Assembly (NCBI GenBank): GCA_013400115.1
Contig: VXBP01005604.1
Location: forward strand, 252,802 to 316,801
DNA length: 64,000 nt
Source of the DNA: Rhinopomastus cyanomelas
Taxonomy: Eukaryota > Chordata > Aves > Bucerotiformes > Rhinopomastidae
Reading direction: 5' to 3'
Of the stretch, positions 41,831-51,848 are shown in pieces. How positions within the stretch are numbered: the stretch's first letter is position 1; the number at the start of each line of letters is the position of its first letter. The position numbers and the translations under genes were made by a program. A model generated the notes under the pieces. It was not told the DNA's origin and made no database searches. It saw only the letters and a program-made list of their open reading frames with translations.

Positions 41831-42254
41831 TCACAGAATCGCAGGACATCAGGGATTGGAAGGGACCTCGAGAGATCATCCAGTCCAATCTCCCCACCAC
41901 AGCAGGACCACTTAGACCAAGTTGCAGAGGAACATGGCCAGGAGGGTTTTAAATGTCTCCAGAGAAGGAGACTCCACAGCCTCCCTGGGCAGCCCCTTCC
42001 AGGGCTCTGTCACCCTCACTGGGAACAAATTCCTTCTCATCTTGATGTGGAACCTCCTCTGTTCCAGCTCACATCCAGTGCTCCTCCTCATATCATTGGG
42101 TGCCCCTGAGCAGAGCCCGGCTCCATCCTCCTGACACCCACCCTTTCCATGTTTATGAGGTGACCTCTCAGTCTCCTTTTCTCCAAGCTCAAGAGACCCA
42201 TCTCCCTCAGCCCTTTCCTCATCAGGGAGATGTTCCACTCCCTTCATCATCTTT
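41831..42254 (-). mobile_element. CR1 family A with ORF2 remnant
   Basis: From the tail (TCACAGAATCGCAGGACATC) to the MMKG codons. The minus frame 42250-41912 stays open, reading GGCQEDGAGLC, RFHIKMRRNLFPVRVTEPW and AVESPSLETFKTLLAMFLC to a stop, but the upstream EERLRELG block is frameshifted and the INVDQY block shortened. Confidence 0.94.
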
Positions 42255-43025
42255 TAGGCTACAGGTGCCCAAGAACTCTGTGTCTTGGCCACACTGGGTT
42301 TTGTGAGCTGAGAGTGGAACTCCCCAAGATTGCCCAAACCCAACTCCAACGAGGCACCTACGAAGACGAGAGCAGCCCTTCCCCACCACCTCTGTGCAGT
42401 GCAGGGGTTATGTGACCCGGAGTCCTTATTTCCAGATTGACCACATTTCCCTTCTAGAGCAAATAACAGTGTTTAACGATAAACTAGTAATTGCACAAAC
42501 AAATAAAGATTAACTGAAGCTGTAGACCTCTGAGTCAAGGATTGCTCCTTCCCCCTTGTTTGGACAACGCCTGGCACAACGGGATTCCAGACTTAATTGT
42601 GGCCTTGGGGAGCAGTGGCCAGGGCAGTAAACCCTAAGCTGCGTTTCCCTGCAGCGACCACCCCATTCCCAGCCCCCTGCTTCTTCCAACATTTTAGGAA
42701 AAGACAAAAAAATGAATAAAAAATTAAAATACAAGAATCTGAATTTATTTCCTGCTAAGAAAAATGTTGCCTGACTTTTGGCTGCCTCATTCCGAGCAGC
42801 CTCACAGAGAAACTCTTTTCTGACTGCAGACACATTGAAAAACTCCAGGAAGGTTCAAGTCTAAAGCCCCAGTTACTGTGTGGAGCAATTGCATCATCTT
42901 CCTGAGCTTCCAGCTGGTACCTGCTGGATGGGGTGCAGATGCTTCCATCTTTCGACCTGGAGTCACTCATTTCTTGGACTGGATGTCAAGAGGGGAATTG
43001 GGTTGGTTGTGCCATTGCATTGAGT
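42255..43025. other. Unannotated single-copy stretch
   Basis: An AT-rich run lies at 42700-42760. Nothing recognised. Confidence 0.45.
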
Positions 43026-43033
43026 CACTGAGG

Positions 43034-43076
43034 TCTGAACGGGCCTCCAAGATCATCAGGTCCAACCTTCAACCAA
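43034..43076 (-). mobile_element. Older CR1 scrap
   Basis: CTGAACGGGCCTCCAAGATC and ATCAGGTCCAACCTTCAAC resemble a classic CR1 3' UTR in antisense. It is short and uncertain, and touches the next copy. Confidence 0.55.
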
Positions 43077-43080
43077 ACTG

Positions 43081-43617
43081 TTCTCTGCCCTGGTGAGACC
43101 ACATCTGGAATATTCTGTCCAGTTCTGGGGCCCTCAGTTCAAGAAGGACACAGAGCTGCTGGAGACAGGCCAGAGCAGAGTCATGAAGGTGATGAAGGGA
43201 GGGGAGCACCTCACTTATGAAGAGAGGCTGAGGGAGCTGGGTCTCCTAAGCTTGGAGAAAAGGAGACTGAGAGGTGACCTCATGAATGTTGATCAATATG
43301 TGAAGGGTGGGTGTCAGGAGGAAGAAGCCAGGCTCTGCTCAGGGGCACCCAGTGACAGGACAAGGGGCAGCGGGTGTGAGCTGGAACGTAGGAGGTTCCA
43401 CATCAATGTGAGAAGGAACTTCTTCATGCTGAGGGTGCCAGAGCCCTGGAAGGGGTTGCCCAGGGGTGTTGTGAAGTCTCCTTCTCTGGAGATGTTTAAA
43501 ACCCACTTGGCCATGCTCCTGTGCAACTGGATCTAGGTGATGCTGCTGTGTCAGGGGGATTGAACTGGATGATCTTTGGAGGTCCCTTCCAATCCCTAAT
43601 GTTCTGTGACTGTGTGA
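43081..43617 (+). mobile_element. Best-preserved CR1 family A copy
   Basis: 537 bp starting TTCTCTGCCCTGGTGAGACC with the ORF2 C-terminus open to its natural stop (see the next entry), then a complete 3' UTR and TTCTGTGACTGTGTGAC tail. It shows the fewest disruptions of any copy here, so it is probably among the youngest insertions. Confidence 0.96.
43093..43536 (+). pseudogene. Intact-frame C-terminal 147 codons of CR1 ORF2
   Basis: Open from MRPHLEYSVQFWGPQFKKDT through EERLRELGLLSLEKRRLR, GGCQEEEARLC and RRRFHINVRRNFF to LLCNWI and stop. In the full-length protein this region follows the RT domain. Without endonuclease and RT domains it cannot support retrotransposition. The first methionine is internal to ORF2, not a real start. 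Confidence 0.92.
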
Positions 43618-44635
43618 CATGATCCTAAGCCCATCTGAGACACCAGCAGAGCTGGGCTAGTGCTACCCCATATCCCAAACTGGTTCTCTTGAAATAGTAT
43701 ATCTTGTTGCCCCCCCAAGAACCCCCCAGTATTCTGTGAAAACACCTCTACGAGCCAGCTCACTGCAAAGAGCACTCGATGCAGGCTGCAAGACTCCAGC
43801 AACCTCTGTGTCCCTGCCCGGCCCCTGGCTAAACACCCCTTCCCATCCATCCACACGGCGGTTTGGGCTTTCCCAGTGCCGCGCTGGTGTCTCTTTCTCC
43901 ATCCCGTGATTTACAGGAAGCTCAAGACTGGATGCAATCAGGACTCGTGATTTGAATTGCTAATCCTTGTCCTGTCACTCCAGCTGTGACACGCACAGCC
44001 GGCTCTGTTCAACTCTGATGTCTACCCCAACAGCCATGCGAGGCCAGAAATCCCGGGATTAGCTTTGATTCCAGTGGAACTACTGGTAGGCGCCTGTGGT
44101 ATTAGGAAGGACTCCTTCCCTTCTGAGGAGAGCTGAGCATCTCTGCTTCGGTTTGTTTACAAGCTACTGCAAGTTGGTCTAACACAGATTTTCTCCAAAA
44201 GGGACTGTGAGAAGTTGGGTTTGATCCACCTGAAGAGTGGTTCCCTCCGAGCAACAGCCGCTCGGTTGAGTTGTCCTCAGCGGTGACATCCAGAACCATC
44301 TGGATTGAGCGAGTGGGTGGATGTTGGGTATGAAGCAAGTGGATTGTGCAAGAAGGGTAGAAACCTGTTGAAACCAAAGGCAGCATTTCCATCGACTTCT
44401 GTAGGGCCACAATTAGCCACGAGCTTTCACACTGGGCTGATGGCATTTGCATCGTTCAAGGGAGGCAGCTGTTTGCTTTGGCTGCGTCTCTCAGTCATGT
44501 GAGTGAGTGTTCCATGTCATTTTTGGTAGGAGGGCCAAGGAAAGAGTAAAAGCAGAGGTCTGGTGGTGTCCTCTTCTGTCACGAGGAGGTAGAATCCACA
44601 GGCATATCTGCCCAGTCAATATTGTTGAGATATGT
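43618..44635. other. Unannotated single-copy stretch
   Basis: No repeat or gene recognised. Confidence 0.5.
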
Positions 44636-45088
44636 GCTGGAGGGTGTCCAGCCTAGAGCAACGAGGATGATGAAGGGAGGGGAGCACCTCCCTTATGAGG
44701 AGAGGCTGAGGGAGTTGGGTCTCTTGAGCTTGGAGAAGAGGAGACTGAGGGGTGACCTCATGAATGTCTATAAATATGTGAACGGTGGGTGTCAGGAGGA
44801 TGGAGCCAGGCTCTGCTCAGTGTCATCTAGTGTCATTGACCAAGGGCAATGGGTGTCAGCTGGAACACAGGAGGTTCCATATAAATATTAGAAAGAACTT
44901 CTTCCCAGTGAGAGTGACAGAGCCCTGGCAGGGGCTGCCCAGGGGGGTTTTGAGTCTCCTTCTTTGGAGACGTTTAAAACCCACCTGGCCATGTTCCTCT
45001 GCAACTTGTTCTAGGTTATTCTGCTGAGACAGGGGGATTGGACTGGATGATCTTTCAAGGTCCATTCTGATCCCTATTGATTCTATGA
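44636..45088 (+). mobile_element. CR1 family A, left arm of a tail-to-tail pair
   Basis: GCTGGAGGGTGTCCAGCCTA onward. The open frame 44622-44891 reads RATRMMKGGEHLPYEERLRE and RGDLMNVYKYVNGGCQEDGA before a shift near 44830 (TGTCATTGACC for the SDRTRG codons). A one-base loss at GGGGGGTTTTGAGTC breaks the end. The 3' UTR ends GATTCTATGAAATC. Confidence 0.94.
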
Positions 45089-45116
45089 AATCATTCAATA
45101 ATTTATTTGGAAAATA

Positions 45117-45288
45117 ATCACAGAACATTAGGGATCGGAAGGGACCTCAAAAGATCATCCAGTCCAATCCCCCTGCCACAGCAGGATCACCTAGACAAGT
45201 CACACAGGAACACATCCTGGTGGGTCTTAAACATCTCCAGAGAAGGAGACTCTACAACCCCCTGGGCAGCCTGTTCCAGTGCTCTGTG
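45117..45288 (-). mobile_element. CR1 family A 3' end, right arm of the pair
   Basis: AATCACAGAACATTAGGGAT to GGCAGCCTGTTCCAGTGCTC. It is 28 bp from the facing copy, so the two 3' ends could pair as a tight hairpin with arms of about 170 bp. A block of ORF2 RT coding sequence is joined directly to its inner end. Confidence 0.94.
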
Positions 45289-45294
45289 AGTCTG

Positions 45295-45476
45295 TGTCAA
45301 ATGCCTTACTGAAGTCAAGATAGACCACATCTACCACTCTGCCATCATCTATCCACGTGGTTATGCCCTCAGAAAAGGCTATCAGGTTGGTCAAGCATGA
45401 CTTTCCCTTGGTGAAGCCATGCTGACTGTCCCTAATGACCCTCCTGGCCTTGATGTGCCTGGAGACAGCCTCTAGA
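45295..45476 (-). pseudogene. CR1 reverse transcriptase fragment
   Basis: On the minus strand 60 codons without a stop include QHGFTKGKSCLTNLIAF and, at the end, VYLDFSKAFD, the first catalytic-aspartate motif of LINE reverse transcriptases. The sequence normally lies more than 1 kb upstream of the 3' end, but here it abuts the ORF2 C-terminal codons of the preceding element, so about half of ORF2 is missing. The other catalytic motif (ADD) is absent. This is the clearest RT remnant in the window. Confidence 0.9.
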
Positions 45477-45510
45477 ACAAAAGACCACCAACGATAAGTA
45501 TGAAGGGAGA

Positions 45511-45705
45511 ACCATAGAATCGTAGGATCTTAGAATCACCTGGCTGGAAGGGTCTTCCAGGAGCTTCAAGTCCAGCCCTCACCCCAACAGCTCGCTGACC
45601 CCTATACCATGACCTCAAGTGCTCTAGCTACTCATCTGTTAGACCCCTCCAAGGATGATGACTCCACCACCTCCCTGGGCAGCCTGTTCCAGTGCCCTGC
45701 AGAGG
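45511..45705 (-). mobile_element. Older CR1 with ORF2 end
   Basis: ACCATAGAATCGTAGGATCT, CTGGCTGGAAGGGTCTTCCA, CAAGGATGATGACTCCACCA and GGGCAGCCTGTTCCAGTGCC. Its 3' UTR (GCTCGCTGACCCCTATACCA) defines another subfamily. Confidence 0.85.
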
Positions 45706-46114
45706 CTTCCAAGTGCATTGGTGAGCAGAGGACAGCTGCGAGGGCTCAGCAGACCCTCAGAGCTGCTGGAGGTCCATCTTTGGAAGCAGCTAACAGAGGC
45801 TGTGTTTCTGTATATGGTCTGTAAAACCTCCGCAGCTGGTTGGCAGTGGGTTTTTATGAGGATGTTTTAAAGCTGGAACAGAGCAATGAGTTGAACCAGG
45901 AAGTTTTTGTTTGGTGGCTGTTGCTCTCTTTGAAAGGAAATGTGTTGTTTTTTCATGCAGCTCGCACTGGGAAAGATCTCCTGGGACCAGAGCAACCTCT
46001 CTTCCAGAGAACACACAGCCCAGAAAGATAAAGAACCTTAGAGGGGTGGCACTGCTCTGCCAGACCTCCTTGGTGCACAACCTGGGCAGGAGACACAAGT
46101 ATCTCCTGGTGTTG
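45706..46114. other. Unannotated single-copy stretch
   Basis: Nothing recognised. Confidence 0.45.
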
Positions 46115-46268
46115 TGCTGCCCAGGGGGGTTGTGGAGTCTCCTTCTCTGCAGATGTTTAGAACCCACCTGGGCATGTTCCTGTGCGACTGGATCTAGGGG
46201 ATCCTGCTGTGGCAGGGGGATTGGACTGGATGATCCTTCCCAATCCCTAAAGGTCTGTGATTCCATGA
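46115..46268 (+). mobile_element. CR1 family A, 5'-truncated
   Basis: TGCTGCCCAGGGGGGTTGTG through the 3' UTR, where the TTTCGAGGTCC block is shortened to GATCCTTCCCAATCC, ending CTGTGATTCCATG. Confidence 0.92.
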
Positions 46269-46407
46269 GATGGTAATTGTGGGCTGGAGATGGTCTGGAT
46301 AAAGCATTTTCCCCTGGTGCATCATCCTTTCCTCACAGCTGTTCAGAGAAAGATCCTAGCTCTCCTCACTTTGGAAAAGGACCTGTTACTGAAGCTTGGA
46401 GTGACTG

Positions 46408-46658
46408 GTTCACCACTCTCATGGTGAAGAACTTCCTCCTCCCATCCAGTCTAAATCTACCCATCTCCAGCTTTACTCCATTCTCCCTAGTCCTGTCACT
46501 ACCCACCATCCTAAATAGTCCCTCCCCAGCCTTTTTGTAGCCCCCCTCAGATACTGCAAGGCCAAAATAAGGTCACCTGGGAGCCTCCTCTTCTCCAGAC
46601 TGAACAGCCCCAATTCTTTCAGTCTGTCCTCAGAGAAAAGGTTCTCCAACCCTCTGAA
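46408..46658 (-). mobile_element. Older CR1 ORF2 fragment, no 3' end
   Basis: The plus strand reads TCATGGTGAAGAACTTCCTC, TCTAAATCTACCCATCTCCA, CTCCTCTTCTCCAGACTGAA and AGAAAAGGTTCTCCAACCCT, antisense to ORF2 C-terminal codons of an old CR1. The expected 3' UTR to its left is missing. A family A copy is fused to its right end. Confidence 0.85.
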
Positions 46659-46769
46659 TGTTCCTGTGTGACTCGTCTAGGTGATCCTGCTCTGGCAGGG
46701 GGACTGGACTGGATGATCTTTCAAGGTCCCTTCCAACCCCTAGTGTTCTGGAATGCTCTCTGATTCCTG
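46659..46769 (+). mobile_element. CR1 family A 3' end
   Basis: TGTTCCTGTGTGACTCGTCT to TCTGATTCC, inserted at the end of the older, opposite copy. Confidence 0.92.
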
Positions 46770-47832
46770 GCTCTGTCCAGTGGGCACCGGAGTTGCTGGT
46801 GTGGAGAGGTGGCAACCCTCAAGGACTACCGCGCGCGCTTCGTAGCCGTCTCCGTGCACATTCCCAGCAGCCGCAGTGGTCACGCCCATGGGCTGCAGAA
46901 AACAAACGAGGAGACGCCGCTCTCCCGTCTGCTGGCTCTTCTCGCAGCTCATGCATGTTCTTGTTTATTCTGCTGGGCTTCCAAGATGGAAGCTTGTACA
47001 AACATCTTCAAGTTTCGAGAAACAACAACCAGAGGCAGAAAGAGAAAAACAAGGAGCAGGGCGATCGGCTCTCGAGCGGGAGCTTCAAGCTGGTGTCTTG
47101 GGAGCCGTGGAAGCTCCTGTTTGCTGCTCAGTGAAAACAAGCAGGATGTGTTGTCTCTTTCATGAATATTCTTTGGATTCCATCCTCTGGCTGCACAGCT
47201 CAGTGCTTCCTGCAGCTTATGTACTAGTGAAGGAAACAATCACAGCAGAAGCCACCCAAATACCTGTGGGTGATCAGATAACCCAACCTGCTCTACGGCT
47301 TTGGAAAAAGCCTGAGTCAGGTGTTTGCCATCCAAAGATGTTTCCTGGAAAAGAAGAACTTCTGGGGCTGGCACACATCGATGTGTTTAGTCTCCTCCAG
47401 CCGTGGAGACGGGCGATCCTCAGCGACACAGGAAGAGGTGAAGAGGTTGGTGAGTGGAAAATGCTGCCCTGCTGACACCAGTGGCTGAGAGTCCTCTTGT
47501 GCAGGGATGAATTTTATACATAAAGGAGAAGCAAGAGGAGCTCGTTCATCTGGTTTGCAACTCACAGCTGATCTGGCAGTATCTGCAACGTCCATCTGCA
47601 GCACAGCTAATGCTCTTTTGTATAATTCATTGGTTTCCACAAGATCTCCACTGGCTCTGCTACCTGCGCAGGGAACCAAACGTGCCAACTACTTCTCAAT
47701 ATTAACTCGAAGTCTGAAAAGACAGAGTCTGATTTTCATACTGAATCACCCTGACTGCAAGTAAATGTTGGCATCAGTCGAGGATGCCGGTTTGGTTGTG
47801 GCTTGCAGAGGCTCACTCAGGTTTTAGGGGAC
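46770..47832. other. Single-copy stretch, partly CpG-rich
   Basis: CpGs cluster near 46825-46935 (ACCGCGCGCGCTTCGTAGC). A 199-codon frame at 46876-47475 is open, but shifted frames of 113 and 118 codons overlap it and none has a domain I recognise. Possible conserved or transcribed element; unproven. Confidence 0.35.
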
Positions 47833-47904
47833 ACGGAATCACTGAGGGGTTGGAAAGGACCTTGAGAGATCATCTAGTTCAACCTCCCTGCCAGAGCAGG
47901 ATTG
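47833..47904 (-). mobile_element. CR1 3' end, first of a three-piece cluster
   Basis: ACGGAATCACTGAGGGGTTG, GGAAAGGACCTTGAGAGATC and CTGCCAGAGCAGGATTG. Confidence 0.88.
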
Positions 47905-47928
47905 TCGAAGCAAAACAATCCAGGATCA

Positions 47929-48112
47929 CAGTGAGGGTGATGGAGCACTGGGACAGGCTGCCCATGGAGGTGGTGGAGTCTCCTTCACTGGAGATGTTCA
48001 AGACCCGCCTGGATGTGTTCCTGTGTGACTTGGTCTAGGTGATCCTGCTGTGGCAGGGGGACTGGACTGGATGATCTTTTGAGGTCCCTTCCAATCCCTG
48101 ATGATTGTGTGA
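47929..48112 (+). mobile_element. CR1 family A, middle of the cluster
   Basis: ACAGTGAGGGTGATGGAGCA, GGAGGTGGTGGAGTCTCC and a full 3' UTR ending TGATGATTGTGTGATC. It is opposed on both sides. Confidence 0.92.
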
Positions 48113-48413
48113 TCACCTGCAGTAGGTCACACAAGGCTGCGTTCAGGCTGTTTCTCAGTGTCTCCAGAGCAGGAGACTCCACAACCTCTCTGGGCAGCCT
48201 GCTCCAAGGCTCTGTCAGCCTCATGGTGAAAAGGTTATTTCTCATGTTTATGTGGAACCTTCTACGCTCCAGATTGCACCCATTGTCCATTGTTTTGTCA
48301 TCGGACAGAGCTGAGAAGAGCCTGGCTCTGTCCTCCCAGCACTCACCCTTTACGGATTTATAAACATTAATGAGGTCACCTCCCTTTCTCCTCTTCTCCA
48401 AGCTGAAGAGACA
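48113..48413 (-). mobile_element. CR1 ORF2 C-terminal copy without 3' UTR
   Basis: The minus frame 48419-47985 opens with LFSLEKRRKGGDLINVYKSV, RRRFHINMRNNLFTMRLTEP and LPREVVESPALETLRNSLNA, ending in the CR1-like LCDLL and then running into the opposite copy. The 3' UTR is replaced by the tail of the plus copy. Together the three pieces read minus, plus, minus. Confidence 0.92.
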
Positions 48414-49129
48414 CTCCACACATGGAAGATGGGAACACTATGAGGGAAGCACAGCTTGGTCTAGCTGCAGGACTGTGGAGGCCAGAATCCACCCCAGTCC
48501 ATCCAGTTGTGCACAGTGGAGGACCCACCACCTGTGTGCTAGTGGCTGAACCCACAGCTGGTGTCAAGAGCACAGAGAGAGCCAAGGGTGCTGGCAGGTC
48601 TGGGGGGCATCGGCAGACCCGCGCCGCCGAAGCAGCGCCAACGGAGGAGCCGTGCGGACGAGAGCCACGTCCGACGGGTTGCAGCTGTCCCGCCGCCTCC
48701 GCCCTGCTCCAAATGTAAATCATCACCCTTTTCCCTTTTAACATAACAGTTGTGTCATTTAAAAGCTCAAAGAGCTGAGAGAAAACTCTACTTGTTTAGA
48801 GAAACCATTAAAACAAATTATGAGCATTTAATAAATGGGGAAAACTGTCCGTTTGTCATAACACAGAATTTTTCCTTTAAACATCCAAACAGCCGCCCCA
48901 GAAGGTCACTCGTGGATGGGTGTGTTGGGGGGATGTTTCCAGGGTCAGTCTGCACTGGGGTTCTCACTGGGAGCCTTTGGCCTGAGTCCCAGCTGCAGAG
49001 AGCACAAGTGGGTGGAGAGCTCAGGGCGAGCTCCGAGGCTCTGCTGAGCCCCCGCTGCGGCTGGTGATGGAGCAGAGCAGCTTTCCCCGGGCTCGTGGTG
49101 CCCAGCTGGCCTTGCACATGCTGGCAGGG
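48414..49129. other. Single-copy stretch, CpG-rich then AT-rich
   Basis: 48600-48705 has many CpGs (CCGCGCCGCCGAAGCAGCGC). 48715-48890 is AT-rich (GTAAATCATCACCC, ATTATGAGCATTTAATAAAT). The pairing resembles conserved regulatory DNA. A 98-codon frame at 48422-48718 shows no domain. Confidence 0.3.
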
Positions 49130-49795
49130 AAGGGAGCTGCTTGAGAGAGTCCAGCACAGAGCCACAAAGATGATGCAGGGAGTGGAGCACCCCAATGGGG
49201 TCCTGGGGTGGGGTAGAAGGGTGGTGGATGGAGGAAGGTTCTCCTCCCCGTCTGCTCTGCCCTGGGGAGACCACATCTGGAATATTGCATCCAGTTGTGG
49301 GCCCCTCAGGTCCAGAAGGACACAGAGCTGCTGGAGAGAGCCCAGCACAGAGCCACAGAGATGATGAAGGGAGTGGAGCATCTCCCTGATGAGGAGAGGC
49401 TGAGGGAGCTGGGGCTCTTGACCTTGGGAAAAAGGAGACTGAGGGATGACCCCATTAATGTTGATAATTATGTGAAGGGTGGGTGTCAGGAGGATGGAGC
49501 CAGGCTCTGCTCAGGGGCACCAATGACAGGACAAGGGGCAATGTGTGTCAGCTGGAACAGAGGAGGTTCCACATCGATATGACAAGGAACTTCCTCATGG
49601 TGAGGGTGCCAGAGCCCTGGCAGGGGCTGCCCAGGGAGTTGTGGAGTCTCCTTCTCTGGAGACATTTAAAACCTGCCTGGGTGAGTCCTGGTGTGACTGG
49701 ATCTAGGTGATCCTGCTGTGGCAGGGGGATTGGACTAAATGATCTTTTGAGATTCCTTCCAATCCCTCATGTTCTGTGGTTCTATGGTTCTGTGG
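49130..49795 (+). mobile_element. CR1 family A with partly duplicated ORF2 segment
   Basis: The LLERVQHRAT segment occurs twice: at 49130-49190, and again within the main copy from 49320, after a GGTTCTCCTCCCCGTCTGCT block that belongs upstream of it. The frame 49295-49582 reads KDTELLERAQHRATEMMKGV, EERLRELGLLTLGKRRLR and GGCQEDGARLC before a shift at CACCAATGACAGG. The 3' UTR ends TTCTGTGGTTCTATGG. Confidence 0.93.
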
Positions 49796-50919
49796 ATGGG
49801 AGCACAGTGCCCTTGGACCACATCATTCTCAGCTCTAGGGATGGCTCTTGGCTGCTCTGTGGGGATGAGGGGCTGCCCTGCAGGTGACTGGTGTTTTTGA
49901 AAAGCACTGGTGCATCAAGAGAAATCAACAGTAGCTTGGTGACTGCCTTTGGAGAGCAGCTCAGAGCTTCTCTCACTTCCCATGCCATGGTTCTGTGTTT
50001 CCCCAAACATTTCCCGATCCCGAGCTCCTTCCACAGGTTGTGGGAGCATTCAGGTTTGGATCTGCAGTGTGTGGGCTGGCCTCTCTCCAGTGGATTAACA
50101 GATGACTGCTTTGAATGGGATTATCTTGGACAGGCAGGGAATTGTCTCCACAGCACCAGGGCTGCCTTCACCCTGGGAGCCACCAGACGAGACGGTGCTG
50201 CAGGATGCTCAGATGCCAGGAAGCGTCTCCTCCAGACACTGCATTGACTTGCTGGAGCTGTGATCTGATCTTTAACAGCTATTAAGTCCTTGGTCCTTAA
50301 GGATGATTGATTACCAGCTAAACCTCCTTGTAATGAGCCTCTTTACCTTTAGGACCTACCAAGGCTTGGGAGGAAACCTGTTGTGTGTCTTGCTGCTTGG
50401 TGACTCAGGAGCCTGGAGGTGAATAAGTCTTTGGCATGATGTTTTACTGAAACCTGCCCGCTGGCTCTTGCTTGGCTGCTGCTGGAACGTTGTGGACTAG
50501 CTACCGAGGGCAGCAGATGGTCCCAACCATCTAAGCCAGCCCCTCTGCAAATTGGGAGCGTGGCAGGCTGCTAAAAAAAGGTGGAACATGATGAGCTCCA
50601 ACAAACACCACCACGAAGCTCCTTGCTCTTGCTGGGATGGCCTTTGCATCCCTGACAACGTTCATCCACTTCTGATGGTGTCAGAGGTGACCTGAAGATA
50701 TTTACAAGGTAGCTGGCCGACAAGGGGATTGCATTTTGTTCTGCTGTCCTGCTGGACCTGGAGAAAACAGAAGGGACAGGAAGAGGAAGACTTTTCAGTT
50801 TCTGTCACAGCTTCAGTCATGTGTTCCAGCCACACAGTAGGGCGAGAGCCTGATGCAGCTTGGTGGAAGAGATCATGTGAGGTTTTGCTGGACCTGTGTA
50901 GATAGATGACTGTGGAGAA
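49796..50919. other. Unannotated single-copy stretch
   Basis: Over 1.1 kb with no repeat or gene recognised. Confidence 0.5.
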
Positions 50920-51075
50920 CCACAGAATCATTCAGGTTGGAAAAAACCCTTGGGATCATCAAGTCCAACCATCAACCCTACTCTACCAGATCCCCCAACA
51001 CTACATCTAAGTGTCTTTTAAACTCATCTGGGGATGATGACTCAACTACCACCCTGGGCAGCCCAGCCCAGGGCC
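50920..51075 (-). mobile_element. CR1 family B, 5'-truncated
   Basis: ACCACAGAATCATTCAGGTT, CCAACCATCAACCCTACTCT and CAACACTACATCTAAGTGTC are the antisense family B 3' UTR and ORF2 end. Confidence 0.9.
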
Positions 51076-51682
51076 TGAAAAGAAGTTGACCTGTAAGTGT
51101 CTGTTTTAATACTTCTCTGTGGTGCTCACAGGGGACAAGTCCTATGAAGATGGGCTGAAGAAACCAGGGTTCACGAAAGAAGGTGCTTCTGTAGGGGCAG
51201 TGGTGATGCCACAGTTAGACAGATCACTCAGGAAGAAGTGGCATGAGAAAAGTCAAACCATCTGAGTTTATGATGAGGGAGATGGGAGAAGGTCTGGCCC
51301 AACAGGACTTGGGTTATTCCAACAGCAGGAGGAAAGGAAAGAATCAGAGAAATGTCAAAAGGACAAAGCAAAAAGGTTTGGAAGGAGCCTGGGTGTGTGG
51401 GCAAGAGGCAGAAGTTAATGAGAGCTAACAGCTCAATTACAGGCTTTGCCACAGGCAGGCAGAGAGGCAGAGCAGAGGTGACTCTGCTCCACAGAGGTGA
51501 CCACCGAGGTGAGGACTCCTCTCCTTGGACACTGCCAACAGCCCAAAGGTCTGTCCCGAGAGATGGAGAAAGCATTTCCCCTGGCATCATCCTCCTGTGA
51601 GCTTCTAGTGCAGCCATCCATGTCCAGCCAGCTGGAACCCAGCACTTGGGATAAGGCAAAGTGTAGAGACCAAGAGGTCTGA
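51076..51682. other. Unannotated single-copy stretch
   Basis: A purine-rich segment lies at 51240-51440. Frames on both strands lack signatures. Confidence 0.45.
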
Positions 51683-51848
51683 AGGGCTGCCCAGGGTGCT
51701 GGTTGGGTCCCCATCTCTGGATGGAGATGTTTAGAAGTCGCTTGGCTGTGGTGTTGGGAGATCTGGTTTAGGGATGAACTTGTAGAGTAGGGTTGATGGT
51801 TGGACTCGGTGATCCCAAGGGTCTTCTCCAACCTGAATGATTCTGTGA
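51683..51848 (+). mobile_element. CR1 family B, 5'-truncated
   Basis: GGGCTGCCCAGGGTGCTGGT to TTCCAACC-type 3' UTR and ATGATTCTGTGACC; AACTTGTAGAGTAGGGTTGA confirms the family. Confidence 0.92.

Noticed and set aside
46876..47475. 199-codon open frame
   Set aside because: Two other long frames overlap it on the same strand and no domain or codon pattern favours any of them.
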